A stretch of DNA of 50,398 nucleotides from Ceratorhiza oryzae-sativae. Lineage: Eukaryota; Basidiomycota; Agaricomycetes; Cantharellales; Ceratobasidiaceae. The DNA is taken from NCBI GenBank assembly GCA_030998015.1, contig JARWMV010000108.1:1-50398 (forward strand), written 5' to 3'. Within the stretch, counting starts at the first letter, position 1. Every line of letters begins with the position of its first letter. The position numbers and the translations under genes were made by a program. Positions 20,318 to 31,395 of this stretch are shown here, in pieces. The notes below the pieces were generated by a model that searched no databases, was not told the DNA's origin, and was given only the letters and a program-made list of their open reading frames with translations.

Positions 20318-22197
20318 TTAAAGCTTTCCAGATCCTTGTTTGGTTCTCTTTGGCCTGCCTTTCAAGTCACCTGAGTGTTGACTTGTCTTGACTGGCATTG
20401 GTGCATCTGGTAAGCACCTTTGCAAGTCATTTAGAACTGCTTTCATGTCAGCAAACTTGCTGGCACGTTCCATTGTGTCTTCTATTGGGTTGTAGCCCTT
20501 CCATCTGATTTGGTAAAACAGCTTGCCATTCTGCCATTCATAATTTGCAATGTGGTCCACCTCTTATTCCTCCTCTCCTTCTTCTGTTATGATTGGTGGT
20601 GGTTTGGCCTGCCTTCTTTGGAAGTCTTTATCTTCTGTGAATGGCAAGAGGAGATTTACATGGAATACATTGTGTACATGTATGGTTTTAGGTAGGTCCA
20701 GGCAATATGCATGGGATGAGATCTTTTCTGTGATTTCAAAAGGCCCCCCTTTTTGGTTGTCCAGTTTCTTGGAGGGTCTCTTGCACAAGAGGTTTGTTAG
20801 GAGCAGCCAAACCTTGTCTCCTACCTTGAATTCCCTCCCTTTCTTTTCCATTTGTTGGTGTAATTCCATTGAGGCTCTTGCCTTGTCCCATACCTTTTCC
20901 ATTTGATTACGCATGTTGTCTGCAGCAGGTGCCTCAGACGGTTCTTCTCCCTCTTGGACAACCCATCTTGGGTTTTTTCCATATACCATTTCAAATGGGG
21001 TTTGTCCTGTTGTAGCATTTATGTAGTTGTTATGGCAGAATTCGGCAACGGGTAACCATTTTAACCAATCATCTTGTCTATAATTGCAGAAGGTTCTTAA
21101 GAACCCTTCTACCCATTGATTTGTCCTTTCCAACAGACCATCTGTTTCTGGATGGAAGGTGGTGGAGAATCTGGGCTTTGTCCCAATTCCTTTGTATAGG
21201 GCTTTTAGGAATTGGCTGTTAAAGGTTGGCCCTCGGTCTGAGACAGTGGTTTCTGGGGTCCTGTGATGTCTCCATACCTCCCTTATGAATATTTCTGCCA
21301 GTTCTTCTGCATTGGTGCTCTCCAGACATGGTACAAAATGGGCCTGCCAGGAGAAGCAATCTACAACTGTCAAGATACTGTCATACCCCTTTGAGACAGG
21401 TAATTTGACAATGAAATCATATGCGACATCTGCCCATGGTTTCCATGGGATTGGTAAGGACTTCAGGGGAGAGCCTTGTTTGTGTCCTTTGCTTCTTTGA
21501 CATGTTTCACAAGATTCCACATATTGGTTTACTTGGGCCTTCATTCCTGGCCAATAGTAATCCCTTGATAGTAATTCTAGTCTTCGGGCTTGTCCCTGAT
21601 GACCTGCCACAGGGGCGTCATGGCACTCCTCAAGGAGACTCAACCTCAAGTCCTTGTCATCTGGGATGTAGAGCCTATTGTCATACCTTAATAGGCCCTC
21701 CTTCATTTTGTACCATCTAAATTCCTTCTGTACTGAGGGCAGTAGTTGTTCTTTATTTGCCACACTCAGCCTTAAGGATCAGATAGATTTGTCTTCTTCC
21801 TGAGCTTCTTTAAGCTCTTCCCAGAAATTCCCCTGTACTTCTGCCCTGAAACCTATGAACTTTTCTTCTGGAATCATGATCTGTGGCTCCATAGGGGTAT
21901 CCCCATGGTTGCTCCTCCTGGAAAGGGCATCTGGCTTCTGTGAGAGTTTCCCTGGTCTATACACAATCTGAAAATTGAAGGGTGCCAGAGTGAGATACCA
22001 TCTGGCATGCCTTCTATTCCACATCTGGGCATTTTGCCAGTACTGGAGGTTCCTATGGTCAGTGTATATCACAATAGGTTCCTCTGTCCCTTCTAGGTAT
22101 AACCTCCAGTGCTCTAAGGACCTAACAATTGCAAGCAACTCCTTGTTGTAGGTGTCATAATTTTGCTCTGGTGGGGTGAAGTTCTTTGATAGGAAGG
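20318..22197 (-). pseudogene. pol: RNase H end, integrase and chromodomain of C1 pol
   Basis: Reading right to left: RNase H C-terminal half (LAIVRSLEHW, YTDHRNLQYW), integrase zinc finger (CETCQRSKG), core (VVDCFSWQ, SDRGPTFNS, ERTNQWVE) and chromodomain (VDHIANYEW..YQIRWKGYNP), ending at TAA 20318. Stops occur at about 21778 and 20561. The N-terminal side is cut at 22197 by a D-family LTR; protease and RT are missing from C1 altogether. Confidence 0.9.
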
Positions 22198-22716
22198 TGT
22201 CAGAGCTACAACCTGAACAGTAATGTCAAACACCTAAGTGGTGATGACAAGCCTATGGGCAGCAATGCTGGAGGCTTTACTGACAACGTCTAAGGTAGGA
22301 CGCACAGTGAGGGTGCAATAAGACACAAGGATGTAGGAGTAAGTGCACTTGTCCTTAAGAGGACTGGGCAGGGACTATGGACTGGTAAGTCACACAGGTA
22401 GTAGAGGGGATACGACAGGAGGTCAAGTTCTGAGGCTTAAGGCTCTCAGACTCTCCCTTATATATTCATATGATGAGCTATATCAAATACACGTATGGTG
22501 TGAGACAACTATTGTACAATGTGAGAATGGTGCCATGTAATGGAATATTCCAGAAGGTACAAACAGAACATAAACAACAACAAGGTCATGTGATCATGTA
22601 AGTAATTCTATGCATATATCCAATTAACAGGACTTGTCCAAAAATATGAAAAGGAGAGATTCTATAAAATATACAAAAATCATAATAAAATCCGTGTCAT
22701 GGTCTAGGCCATGACA
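22198..22716 (-). repeat. 3' LTR of a D-family element inside C1
   Basis: 519 bp, TGTCATGGTCTAGG..to..GCTCTGACA on the minus strand. It includes TATATAAGG and the start-site word CTCAGAACTTGACC (rc near 22425-22440). It is inserted in C1 RNase H after GATAGGAAGG. The other side of the insertion was deleted, so no duplication can be tested. Confidence 0.9.
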
Positions 22717-23942
22717 CTTCCCCCCCATCAAGGTCCAAGTGCATTGGGATGGAGTCGGTGGAATTCTTTGACTTGTTCAGGTGTGTTCTTGAGTTCAGCT
22801 TTAGGTAACCATAGGTTCTCTTCTGGTCCATAGCCTTTCCATTTGACATAATACTCCAATCTTCTTCCAACCTTTCGAGAGTCCAGGATTTCTTCAACTT
22901 CAAATTCTTCTTTGCCATCAGGAGTGACCACTGGTGGAACAGGTACAGGTTGCCAGTTATAGTCATCTATTGGTTTTGGGAATAGGAGTGAAGTGTGGAA
23001 TACCAGATGGACCTTCATGGATTTGGGTAATTCCAGTTTGAAGGTATGTTTCCTGATTTGTTCCAGTACCTTGTATGGTCCAAAACGCCTGTTATCCAAT
23101 TTCTTAGAAGGGCGTATAGTTTTGATATTTGAGCCGTCTAGGAAGACCTTTGATCCAACTTCAATCTTTGGTGCTTCACAATGCTTTCAATTATAATATT
23201 TGGAGTATGTTCGATTGGCAATTGTTAGAGCAGCCTTGGCCTCTTCTTGGATTTCCTTGAGGTGTTCAGCATGTTGATCAGTGGCAGGTACCTGGCTTTC
23301 TTTGGTATTACCCACAATGAAGTCTGGGTTGTAACCATAGCAGGCAAAGAATGGCGTGTGGCTTGATCCTGAGTGCTTCCCATTATTATACATGAATTCC
23401 GCCATAGGCAATGCTGCTACCCAATCCATCTGTCTGTGATTTATGTAGTGACAAAGATATATTTCGACGAATTGGTTAAGTCTTTCACTTTGCCTGTCAA
23501 CCTGTGGTCTGTACGCCGTAGAGTAGTGTGGTTCAATGTTTAGGCGTTTGTAGAATTGGCGAAGGAATTTGGCATTGAAGTTAGGGCCTCGGTCTGATAT
23601 GGTTTTTCAGGGTAATCCGTGTAGTTTCCAGACAAAGTTTATGAATAGGTTTGCAATGTCTACTGCAGTGGCTCCCAAGTGTGTGGGGATAAAGTGTACC
23701 ATTTTTGATAATTGGTCCACCACTGTGAGTATTGCATTGTAACCTTCTGACGTTGGTAATCCAGTGATCAAGTTATAGGTGATTTCCTCCCAGGGTTTAT
23801 TTGGTAAGTCTATGGGTTGTAGGAGCCCAGGAGAGGCTTGGTTTGAATGCTTGTTCTGGATACACAAGTTGCATGCCTGAATATAATTGACAACAGATTT
23901 TTTCATTCCAGACCAATAGTAATCTTGAGATAGGAGATCTAG
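22717..23942 (-). pseudogene. pol: Integrase and chromodomain remnant of the D element inside C1
   Basis: A polypurine tract (TGGGGGGGAAG) adjoins the LTR. The reading frame then holds the chromodomain (EFEVEEILD..YYVKWKGYGPEEN), the integrase C-terminus and core (DQLSKMVHF, SDRGPNF) and the zinc finger (CNLCIQNKH). In-frame TGA codons near 23187 and 23607 stand where the plus-strand D copy (31396-36862) has CGA. It is cut at 23942 by the E LTR. Confidence 0.88.
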
Positions 23943-25257
23943 TGTTACGGGTCAGGGTACACTTGAATATCTAGCACTTAAGCAAATGTAGATATGTTAG
24001 TATACACTAATTGTACTCAATACTTCTTAGACTAGAGTAAGAAGGCTCAAAGTAGTTGCAATGTGATCAAGTAACACTCAAGGTAGTCTTAATCTTTCAC
24101 AGTGTAAACTGACTAATTTATAGGTACAAAGAGCAAGACTACTATGGTCAGGTTCCCTTAGATATCTTAAATGTAGTTCAGCCCTAGTCGCTTGGACTAA
24201 CTGATACTAATCTTAATACTAGGCTTAAGCAATAGCTTATAGGATAGATGGTGGGCTGCCTAATGTGTGTACTTCCTCAGCTACAGGTACTTAGATTTCC
24301 TCTAATAGCTGGTACTTAATGTCATGCTCAATCAGGCAATATTGTATCCTTATATATCTCTGTATATAAGATACAATGACTCAGACAGTATATAACTAAT
24401 ATGGTACTTTATTCCTCAGTACTAGTTATGTAAGAAATCACACACAGACAAGAGAAATAGAAAGAGAAAAAGGAAACCAATAACCAGTCTGGGTTGAGTA
24501 GAGGAGTGAAGGATAGGTGGTCTGGAAGGGCCTCAGAGGAGGTCCTTTTATACCCTGTGGAGGGCATTCCAGAGCCAAATAGATACATGCATGCCAGTGC
24601 GATCATCAAAAGAGGGTACTGCTATACTTGGGGTACACCCTAGCCCAGTATAGGATAAAAGAGTAAAGACAGGGTGTGGATCAAAGGCATTGATGCATCT
24701 GAGACCTGCTATTGGCTTGTAGATCATATTATCATAGTATATACATGTAATGAACGGAGGCTACATCTCAGTGAGTCATAAAGTGAGTCAGAGAAGCTTC
24801 TGGATCAATTTGGGAAGCTCTCCTGACTCACTGGAGTCATTAGATCTTGATTGATGGTCCAGTAAGATTCTAATAATCTTCGGGCCATTCCGGCGCGAGG
24901 ATCCGGTGGATCGCGACGATCTTCGGGCAGCAGATACCGCCGAAGATTAGCTATCGATAGAGCACAAGATCGCTTTGATAGCGTAAGCGGTTGCCGAGAT
25001 ATGAGCGATGCGATGTTGTAATCAATATCTCCCGATAAGAGGAAATATCGCAACCTCTGTATCTCTCAGAGTTCTTAAGATAAAATCACGATAAAATATG
25101 CGTTGGAAAGAGGAGATTTTGTACTATTTAATGGAACACAAATAGTACAATTTCAGACGCATACAAATTCATTTAATTTCAAGAAAAATTACAGAGGCAT
25201 TGCTTGAGGTTGGCAGAGCAGACTAAAATAATAGAAAAATGTTAGTGATTGATAACA
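23943..25257 (-). repeat. E-family LTR, copy E1
   Basis: 1315 bp with TGTTA/TAACA ends. It matches E4 (48890-50192) in reverse orientation. The left flank is D integrase and the right flank is Copia RNase H, with no shared 5 bp, so it marks a rearranged junction and not a simple insertion. A CpG-rich block (about 24880-25030) contains an 82-codon ORF shared with E4. The rest is AT-rich with a TATAAAAGG box near 24545. Confidence 0.85.
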
Positions 25258-25902
25258 GACATAGCTTATGTTGTTACATTCCTAGCCCAATTCACAACGT
25301 GCTGTGGATCAGCACATGTGACAGCTGTGAAGCATGTGATCCATTACCTAAAGGGCACTGCTTCGCGTGGGATAATGTACTGTCGATCCAATGAAGGATT
25401 TGGAGAGTTAGGATATTCAGACGCTGACTGGGGGAGTAACTTACTTGACCATAAGTCCATCTCTGGTAATATATTTTTACTCAGAGGTGCGGCTATTTCT
25501 TGGTCCACTAAGAAGCAAGCCACTGTTGCTTTATCAATGATGGAAGCCAAGTATATGGCACTTTCACACACATGTACTCAGGCACTATGGCTGTGACAGT
25601 TTCTTGAAGAGTTATACTATGAAGCTGACGCACCAACCCTAATACTTTCAGATAATCTTGCTGCACTTACGCTTTCAGTTGAGTTGCAATATCATGGACG
25701 CTCAAAACACATCAACATTTGCCATCACTTCATGCACAATGTTATTGAGCAGCGCAAGGTATCTACTTTGTATGTACCATCTGAAGAGAACCTTGCCAAT
25801 GCACTAACTAAAGCATTGCCAGCTCCCCAATTTAGTTATCTTACTAAGCCAATTATGGGGGAGCTGTACATGATGATTACTGAAGTTGAAGAGGATGAGT
25901 AA
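25258..25902 (+). pseudogene. pol: Ty1/Copia RNase H, C-terminal end of pol
   Basis: The fragment begins inside the typical Copia motif DIAYVVTFLAQF and contains YLKGT, GYSDADWGSN (catalytic Asp), EAKYMALSH (catalytic Glu), LSDNLAAL (Asp), RSKHINICHH and the terminal LANALTKALP. One TGA at about 25597 interrupts WL-QFLEEL. Everything upstream (RT, integrase, protease, Gag) is missing, replaced by the E LTR. Confidence 0.92.
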
Positions 25903-26052
25903 TCAACCTGTATAATCAATATAATCATTGAATTGAAATAATGGAATTGTTCTGAATGTTTGAAAGTCTGATACAGTCTTTGGAATTGGTTATATTCATG
26001 TAATAAATTTCTAATCATTCCTGTAGTTTACACTTACTTGATTAAGGGGGAG
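25903..26052 (+). other. 3' noncoding region and polypurine tract of the Copia remnant
   Basis: AT-rich 3' region ending in TTAAGGGGGAG at 26042-26052, a standard Copia polypurine tract directly before the LTR. Confidence 0.7.
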
Positions 26053-26294
26053 TGTAGAACATTCATGTACATACTTGAATGATCTAGAATGCATATGAGT
26101 CAGTAATCAAGTCAAGTGTGAATGTGTCATGTATGCGCAGTATATGCGCAGCAGCAGAGCATATGACTCATGTGAATATGTTGGGTATAAATAAGGACTC
26201 TACAAGCCCCCCATAATCCATCTCTTCACTTACACTCACACATTCTTTTTGTAAACTGTTTCTATATAATAAATATATACATTTGATTTCTATA
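26053..26294 (+). repeat. 3' LTR of the Copia remnant (242 bp)
   Basis: It starts TGTAGAACATTC and ends GATTTCTATA. TGTAGAA and TTCTATA are an inverted pair with one mismatch (expected TTCTACA). TATAAATAAGG near 26188 is a promoter box. It is joined to C1 gag at GTATCCTTACC, where C2 reads TTGGTATCC without a break, so a Copia element inserted there and lost its 5' part. Confidence 0.75.
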
Positions 26295-27959
26295 GTATCC
26301 TTACCATGTTGTTGGTTTGGGTATTCCCCTGTTTGCCACTGGTCCCTAAAGGCTTGTTCCCCCCTTGTTTGTATTTCACTGGTGCCCAGGTTGAATTTGA
26401 TGAGTTGCTGGTCCTTGCATTCATTTTCTGGTTTGCAAACTGCATGTTGTCCATTTTGCAGGCAAAGTTGATTAATTGATCTAAGGTATATGATGGACCT
26501 TCAGCCTCATTTGCCAGTACTTCAATCCTTAAGATCTCTTGTTGTACTTCAGGTTTTAACCCTTCCCTGAATTGGTCCTTGAGGGCTTCCTGGTTCCAGT
26601 CTACCTCTTGGATCAGGATCTGGAATTGGGTAGCATAATCCAATGCACTCTTGGTTTGTGTTAATTTCCTTAGTTTCCAGATGGTCTTTTCCTTTATGAC
26701 TGGGTTGTTAAAAGCATCCAGGAATCCCTTCCTGAAATCCTTCCAGGATGCAAGAATACCTGTGTGTTCACCTGCTAGTAGTTTCCAGCAGTAAGGTTGT
26801 GCCCAGTTTGCTGCTTCCCTGTCCTCCATGTTCATTAACACAGCAGATATCTTTTTTCAGTCATCAAAGGCTGATTCGTCATAGTCAGCAAAGATAAGTT
26901 CCATGCTGATTATGAAGTTCTCTGCTTCCTTCCCCTTTTTCCCATTAAATTTGCTGGGTCTCCCTAGTCGCGCCTCCTTAGGAGTGTGGTTTGCGGCAAG
27001 GGTAGGTTGGTTTGCTTGGGATGGAGGTTCTGTTCAGGGTCTTATTGTGGACTCAGCCTGGAAGGTTCTTCCCAGAAGGGTGTTCGTACTGGGGAGGCTG
27101 AGGGGGATTGTGAGGGGCTTCCTATGACCACCCTAGTTCTTCCCCTGGTCTCTTCTGTCCTTTCCCTTGGCCTTCCTGCTTCAGTTGTTTTCTGGAGCTC
27201 ATTTCCTAGATCAGTTACCTGTTGTTCTAGTGCAATTAGGATCTCCCCTGTGTTTTCAGTTTTCTTCTCTAAGCTTTCAAGCTTTCGCTCTTGCATTCCC
27301 AGTACCTGGTTTATTTCCATGGAGATGTCCTTTAATTCTTTTATCAGGTTCCCCATTTCTGCTTTTAGGTTGTCCTGGTTCTTTGCCACATAGAGGACAT
27401 TTTTGTTGGATGTTTCCATTGACCTTACCATCCAATCCACATTTCCTTCTTGTCAGGTTAGTGATATTTGACACTGATTTATACCTGTGATTGCCTTTTC
27501 TAGTTCCCTATGGTTATTGTCTCTAAGTTCCTTGAGCCCTGCCCTGATGGCAGTGGCAATGGTGTGAATAGGGTTGGCAGTGGCTATGGTTCCAGGACCT
27601 GGCTGGGGTTGTGTCCTTGCCTCTTCTGCCAAGGCCATGCCTTGTTCATATATGGTTCAGGTCATATCTTCTACCTCATCCCTCTCTGGATTTGAGATAT
27701 CTTCTGGGTCTGGATTTATCAGGTGAATTGGCAGTTGAGGGCTGTGGAGTGGTATTCCCCCTATTTCCCCTCCCAGGATGGGGGCCCAAGTGGGGTTAGG
27801 TTGAGCCACTGGTTGTGGGTTTTGCGGGAACCCCCCTGGCATTCCTTGGAGGGTCTCATCTGGGTTACCTTCAGCCTCTGGGGAAGCAATGGGTTTGGGT
27901 GATTGTGGCCTACTATTTGCCACTCTGCTTTGAGATTGAGTTTGTGGTCTCTGTGACAT
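26295..27959 (-). pseudogene. gag: Gag of C1 (C-terminal zinc knuckle lost)
   Basis: The ATG at 27959 (MSQRPQTQSQS) starts a Pro-rich N-terminus. A long coiled coil follows (27440-27042: NIKKLE-type heptads, LESLEKKTENTG), then the capsid domain (26841-26290: WKDFRKGFLDAF, YATQFQILIQEV). TGA at 27657-27659 replaces the CGA of C2, and further stops break the frame. The knuckle end was removed at the Copia junction. Confidence 0.85.
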
Positions 27960-28065
27960 AGTTTCTTTGTGTTCTCTTATGTATCACAGGAGTTAGCTGG
28001 TTTCTTGTGTACTCAGCCCTTAGTATCTGTGTAGTATACTTATGTTCACCACTAGTTAAGTTAAG

Positions 28066-28077
28066 AGCTTGCTTTAT
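28066..28077 (-). promoter_or_regulatory. Self-complementary PBS of C1
   Basis: Two nt from the 5' LTR the element strand reads ATAAAGCAAGCT. It is complementary over 12 nt to AGCTTGCTTTAT at the predicted transcript start in the LTR (28218-28207). C2 has the same site at 45522-45533. Confidence 0.6.
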
Positions 28078-28079
28078 AA

Positions 28080-28736
28080 TGTTGTGACCCTCTGGAGGCT
28101 TCCTTGTGAAGCACTTAAGTAGTGGCTGTGTGACGGTTTGGTGCTATACAGTATGTATTGAGTGTTCTAGTTACAGTGTTTGCTATGGTCTATGGTGGTT
28201 GACAAGATAAAGCAAGCTGAGGTGTCCAGTCTTGCTTTATCCTTCTGATATATGCCTGTGGCTGCGGTGGCTGCAGACGTATTATCTAAGCACACTCTGC
28301 AGTAGGTGTAGGTTATGTACAGTACTATGGGTTAGGTAATTGTTTGTCTTAAGTTTGTGTGGCTCCAAATCTTATAGAGCCGCACAAGGTCCAAGGGGTA
28401 GGCGCTGAGGTCACATGATCCTGCTGTAAGCGCCAAGATCATGTGACAACTTGCTCCTTGCTCCAAGTAACAAGGGAGAGAAATGCTGGAGCAAGTTCAG
28501 GGTAACCACTGTAGGCGCTGAGGTCACATGATCCTTCTGTAAGCGCTGAGATCACATGACAACTTGCTCCTCACTCCAAGTAACAATGGAGAGAAATGCT
28601 GGAGCAAGTTCAGGGTAACCACCATAAGCACCAAGGTCACGTGACCTTGTTTATGGCTTGTTCTTCTTAGGAAAAATGCCATAAATCTGTAAAAATATTT
28701 GGTTGTTTTGTTATGTCTGTTTGACGGGTCATAACA
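28080..28736 (-). repeat. 5' LTR of C1
   Basis: 657 bp, same ends as 16054-16721. The TATA region is changed to TATATCAG (rc). Start-site hairpin arms lie at 28206-28216 and 28231-28241, and a GTATTATC-loop hairpin at 28271-28302. The CATGG duplication follows at 28737-28741. Confidence 0.92.
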
Positions 28737-28741
28737 CATGG

Positions 28742-29318
28742 CCCTCAGTGGCACAACCTTTTACAGAAGACCAGCACTGCCACTTGTGTGGGTGGTTTGG
28801 ACACCTATCTATCCACTGCTTCACTCTCAACTTGGCCAAAGACATCCTCAAAGAGGCCAGGCACATCAATTTTAACCACATGAAAATTGTCAAAGTCTGC
28901 CCCCAGAAGGTTGGACAAGCCCAGCAAGCCTTTGTTACCAAGCCGGGTGCCCCTGAGTGCAAAATTTGCCATTGGGCAAATGGAGCCACCTTCCCAGCAT
29001 GCTGCCCTTACTGTCCTAAGAAGGACAGATTTCTATACTACTACATCATCTCTTGTCACCAGCTGTAAGCTGGAGAACCTTGGCCAACAACTCCTTTGTC
29101 ACCTACTAGATACCATTGGAAACTTCCAAGACAGGTATTGTCATTACCATAATAGGTACAAAGAAACTTGTGAAAAACTTCATGAAGCCAAGGCCTGCTG
29201 TGCATACCTAACCAAGTGGTTGCACAAACATCAGGAGGATTATCTATCCCTCCTCCATGACCATCTTGAACTACAAGCACTAGTCTGAGAAACAGCTGCA
29301 CCCCACAAGTACACCTTC
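28742..29318 (+). pseudogene. Accessory zinc-knuckle / coiled-coil ORFs of element G
   Basis: It continues element G from 16053 after C1. The knuckle frame (CHLCGWFGHLSIHC) ends at TAA near 29068 exactly as in A and B. The coiled-coil frame follows (LLDTIGNFQDRY..KLHEAK) and has a TGA near 29286. It is interrupted at 29318 by a solo D LTR and resumes at 29843-29965 (LPHPTFLSG). Confidence 0.6.
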
Positions 29319-29842
29319 TGTCATGGGCTAGACCATGATGCAGATTTTATTATGATTTTCCTATATTTTATACATCTCTCTTTTTCATATTTTTGACAAG
29401 TCCTGTTTAATCAGATATACGAATAGAATTACTTACATGATCACATGACCTTGTTGTTGTTTACATTCTGTTTGTACCTTCTAGGAATATTCTGTTACAT
29501 GGCACCATTCTTACATCATACGATAGTTGTCTTGCACCATATGTGTATTTGATATAGCTCATCATATGAATATATAAGGGAGAGTCTGAGAGCCTTAAGC
29601 CTCAGAACTTGACCTCCTGTCATATCCCCTCAATTACCTGTGTGACTTATAGTCCATAGTCCCTGCCCAGTCCTCTTAAGGACAAGTGCACTTACTTCAC
29701 TCTCTGCATCTTATCACACTCTCACTCCTTGTTGCATGTCTTCCCCTTGACATTGTGACTTAGACCTCCAGCACTGTTGCCTATAGGTCTCCCATTGTCC
29801 CCTTAGACATTTGGGTTATCCCTTCTGGTCATAGCTCTGACA
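29319..29842 (+). repeat. Solo D-family LTR in element G
   Basis: 524 bp, TGTCATGGGCTAGACC to GCTCTGACA, flanked by CCTTC (29314-29318 and 29843-29847). This is a clean solo LTR left after recombination between two LTRs. It keeps TATATAAGGG and CTCAGAACTTGACC. Confidence 0.92.
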
Positions 29843-29965
29843 CCTTCCCTGTCTTCTCAATGCTGTCAGACCTCCCTCACCCTACCTTTCTAAGTGGCAT
29901 GGGCTTGCCAATTCAGGAAGAAGCAGCCCTTCCAGCAGCCCAAATCAATTTTCCCCAAGGAAACA
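29843..29965 (+). pseudogene. Last visible piece of element G accessory ORF
   Basis: It matches the Pro-rich end of the coiled-coil frame (LPIQEEAALPAAQIN) of A and B and is cut by E LTR copy E2 at 29966. Gag and pol of G are not in the window. Confidence 0.7.
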
Positions 29966-31395
29966 TGTTACAGATCAGGGTACAATAGGATATCTAGAGC
30001 TTAAGAAAAAGTAGATATGTTAGTATACACTAATTGTACTCAATACTTCTTAGACTAGAGTAAGGAGGCTCAAAGTAGTTGCAATGCAATCAAGTAACAC
30101 TCAAGGTAGTCTTAATCTTTCACAGTGTAAACTGACTAATTTATAGGTATAAAGAGCAAGACTACTGTGGTCAGGTTCCCTTAAATACCCTAAATGTAGT
30201 TCAGCCCTAGTTGCTTGGACTAACTGGTACTAATCTTAATACTAGACTTAAGCAATAGCTTATAGGATAGATGGTGAACTGCCTAATGCATGTACTTCCT
30301 CAGCTACAGGTACTTAGATTTCCTCTAATAGCTGGTACTTAATGTCATGCTCAATCAGGCAATATTGTATCCTTATATATTTCTGTATATAAGATACAAC
30401 AAATCAGACAGTATATAACTAATATGGTACTTTATTCCTCAGTACTAGTTATATAAGAAATCACACACAGACAAGAGAAATAGAAAGAGAAAAGAAACCA
30501 ATTGTAAAGGTCATGCCCACACGACTAAGGCCAAACGCTTGTGAGGCGATGGCGGACCTGTAGGCTATAACAGCTGGAGGTCAAACTGCAACATCTAAGT
30601 TTGGACACGCAGGGAGCAAGGGTTTTGGAGTGATGAGATGCAGGGGATATAGTAGGGGCACTTGTTGCAAAGGCAACTGGGCAAATACCAAATGGTGTGG
30701 CAACCACCGGCGAGAGACTGGATGGTAGAACAGGAGGTCAAGTTCTGAGGCTTAAGGCTCTCAGACTCTCCCTTATATATTCATGGCTGAGGCAGTACAA
30801 ATCAAATACCAGGACCAATAAGAAGCTAACAGTGCCACGTCACTACAGAACATTCTGGTAACACCAAACATTGAGTCAAGAACAACAAGGTCACGTGACA
30901 TGAAGGTAAATAAACTGCATATATCTGAATAAATGGGACTTGTCCAAAACATCATAAAAAAGGAAGTTATAAAATATAGAAAATTCATAATAAAATCGTG
31001 CTCATGGTCTAGGCCATGACACCAATAACCAGTCTGGGTTGAGTAGAGGAGAGGAAGTCATCTGGAAGGGCCTCAGAGGAGGTCCTTTTATACCCTGAGG
31101 AGGGCATTCCAGAGCCAAATAGATACATGCATGCCAGTGCAATCATCAAAAGAGGGTACTGCTATACTTGGGGTACACCCTAGCCCAGTATAGGATAAGA
31201 GAGTAAAGACAGGGTGTGGATTGAAGGCATTGATGCATCTGAGACCTGCTATTGGCTTGTAGATCATATTATCATAGTATATACATGTAATGAACAGAGG
31301 CTACATCTCAGTGAGTCATAAAGTGAGTCAGAGAAGCTTCTGGATCAATTTGGAAGGCTCTCCTGACTCACTGGAGTCAATAGATCTTGATTGAT
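29966..31395 (-). repeat. E-family LTR, copy E2 (interrupted and truncated)
   Basis: It starts TGTTACAGATCAGGG and follows E1 closely. A D2 solo LTR sits inside (30503-31021, target CCAAT). The copy ends at TTGAT (31391-31395), where a D element begins, so the CpG-rich part of the LTR is absent. Confidence 0.88.
30503..31021 (-). repeat. Solo LTR of divergent subfamily D2
   Basis: 519 bp flanked by CCAAT (30498-30502 and 31022-31026). It has TGTCATGG..CTTTACA-type ends. Most of its sequence has drifted from D, but the stretch from the TATA box to the start-site word is nearly unchanged (about 30733-30784). Confidence 0.85.

Larger units (their letters stand above)
16054..28736 (-). mobile_element. 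Composite Ty3/Gypsy element C1 carrying a Rep cargo module
   Basis: It is bounded by LTRs 16054-16721 and 28080-28736 and a 5-bp target duplication, CATGG (16049-16053 and 28737-28741). On the minus strand: 5' LTR, PBS, gag, then a large block where protease/RT were lost and D, E and Copia pieces sit (22198-26294), RNase H/integrase/chromodomain, ORFX, antisense ORFY, Rep, tRNA-like unit, polypurine tract, 3' LTR. CpG is heavily depleted compared with C2 (36863-46200). It interrupts the accessory ORF of G. Confidence 0.92.
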
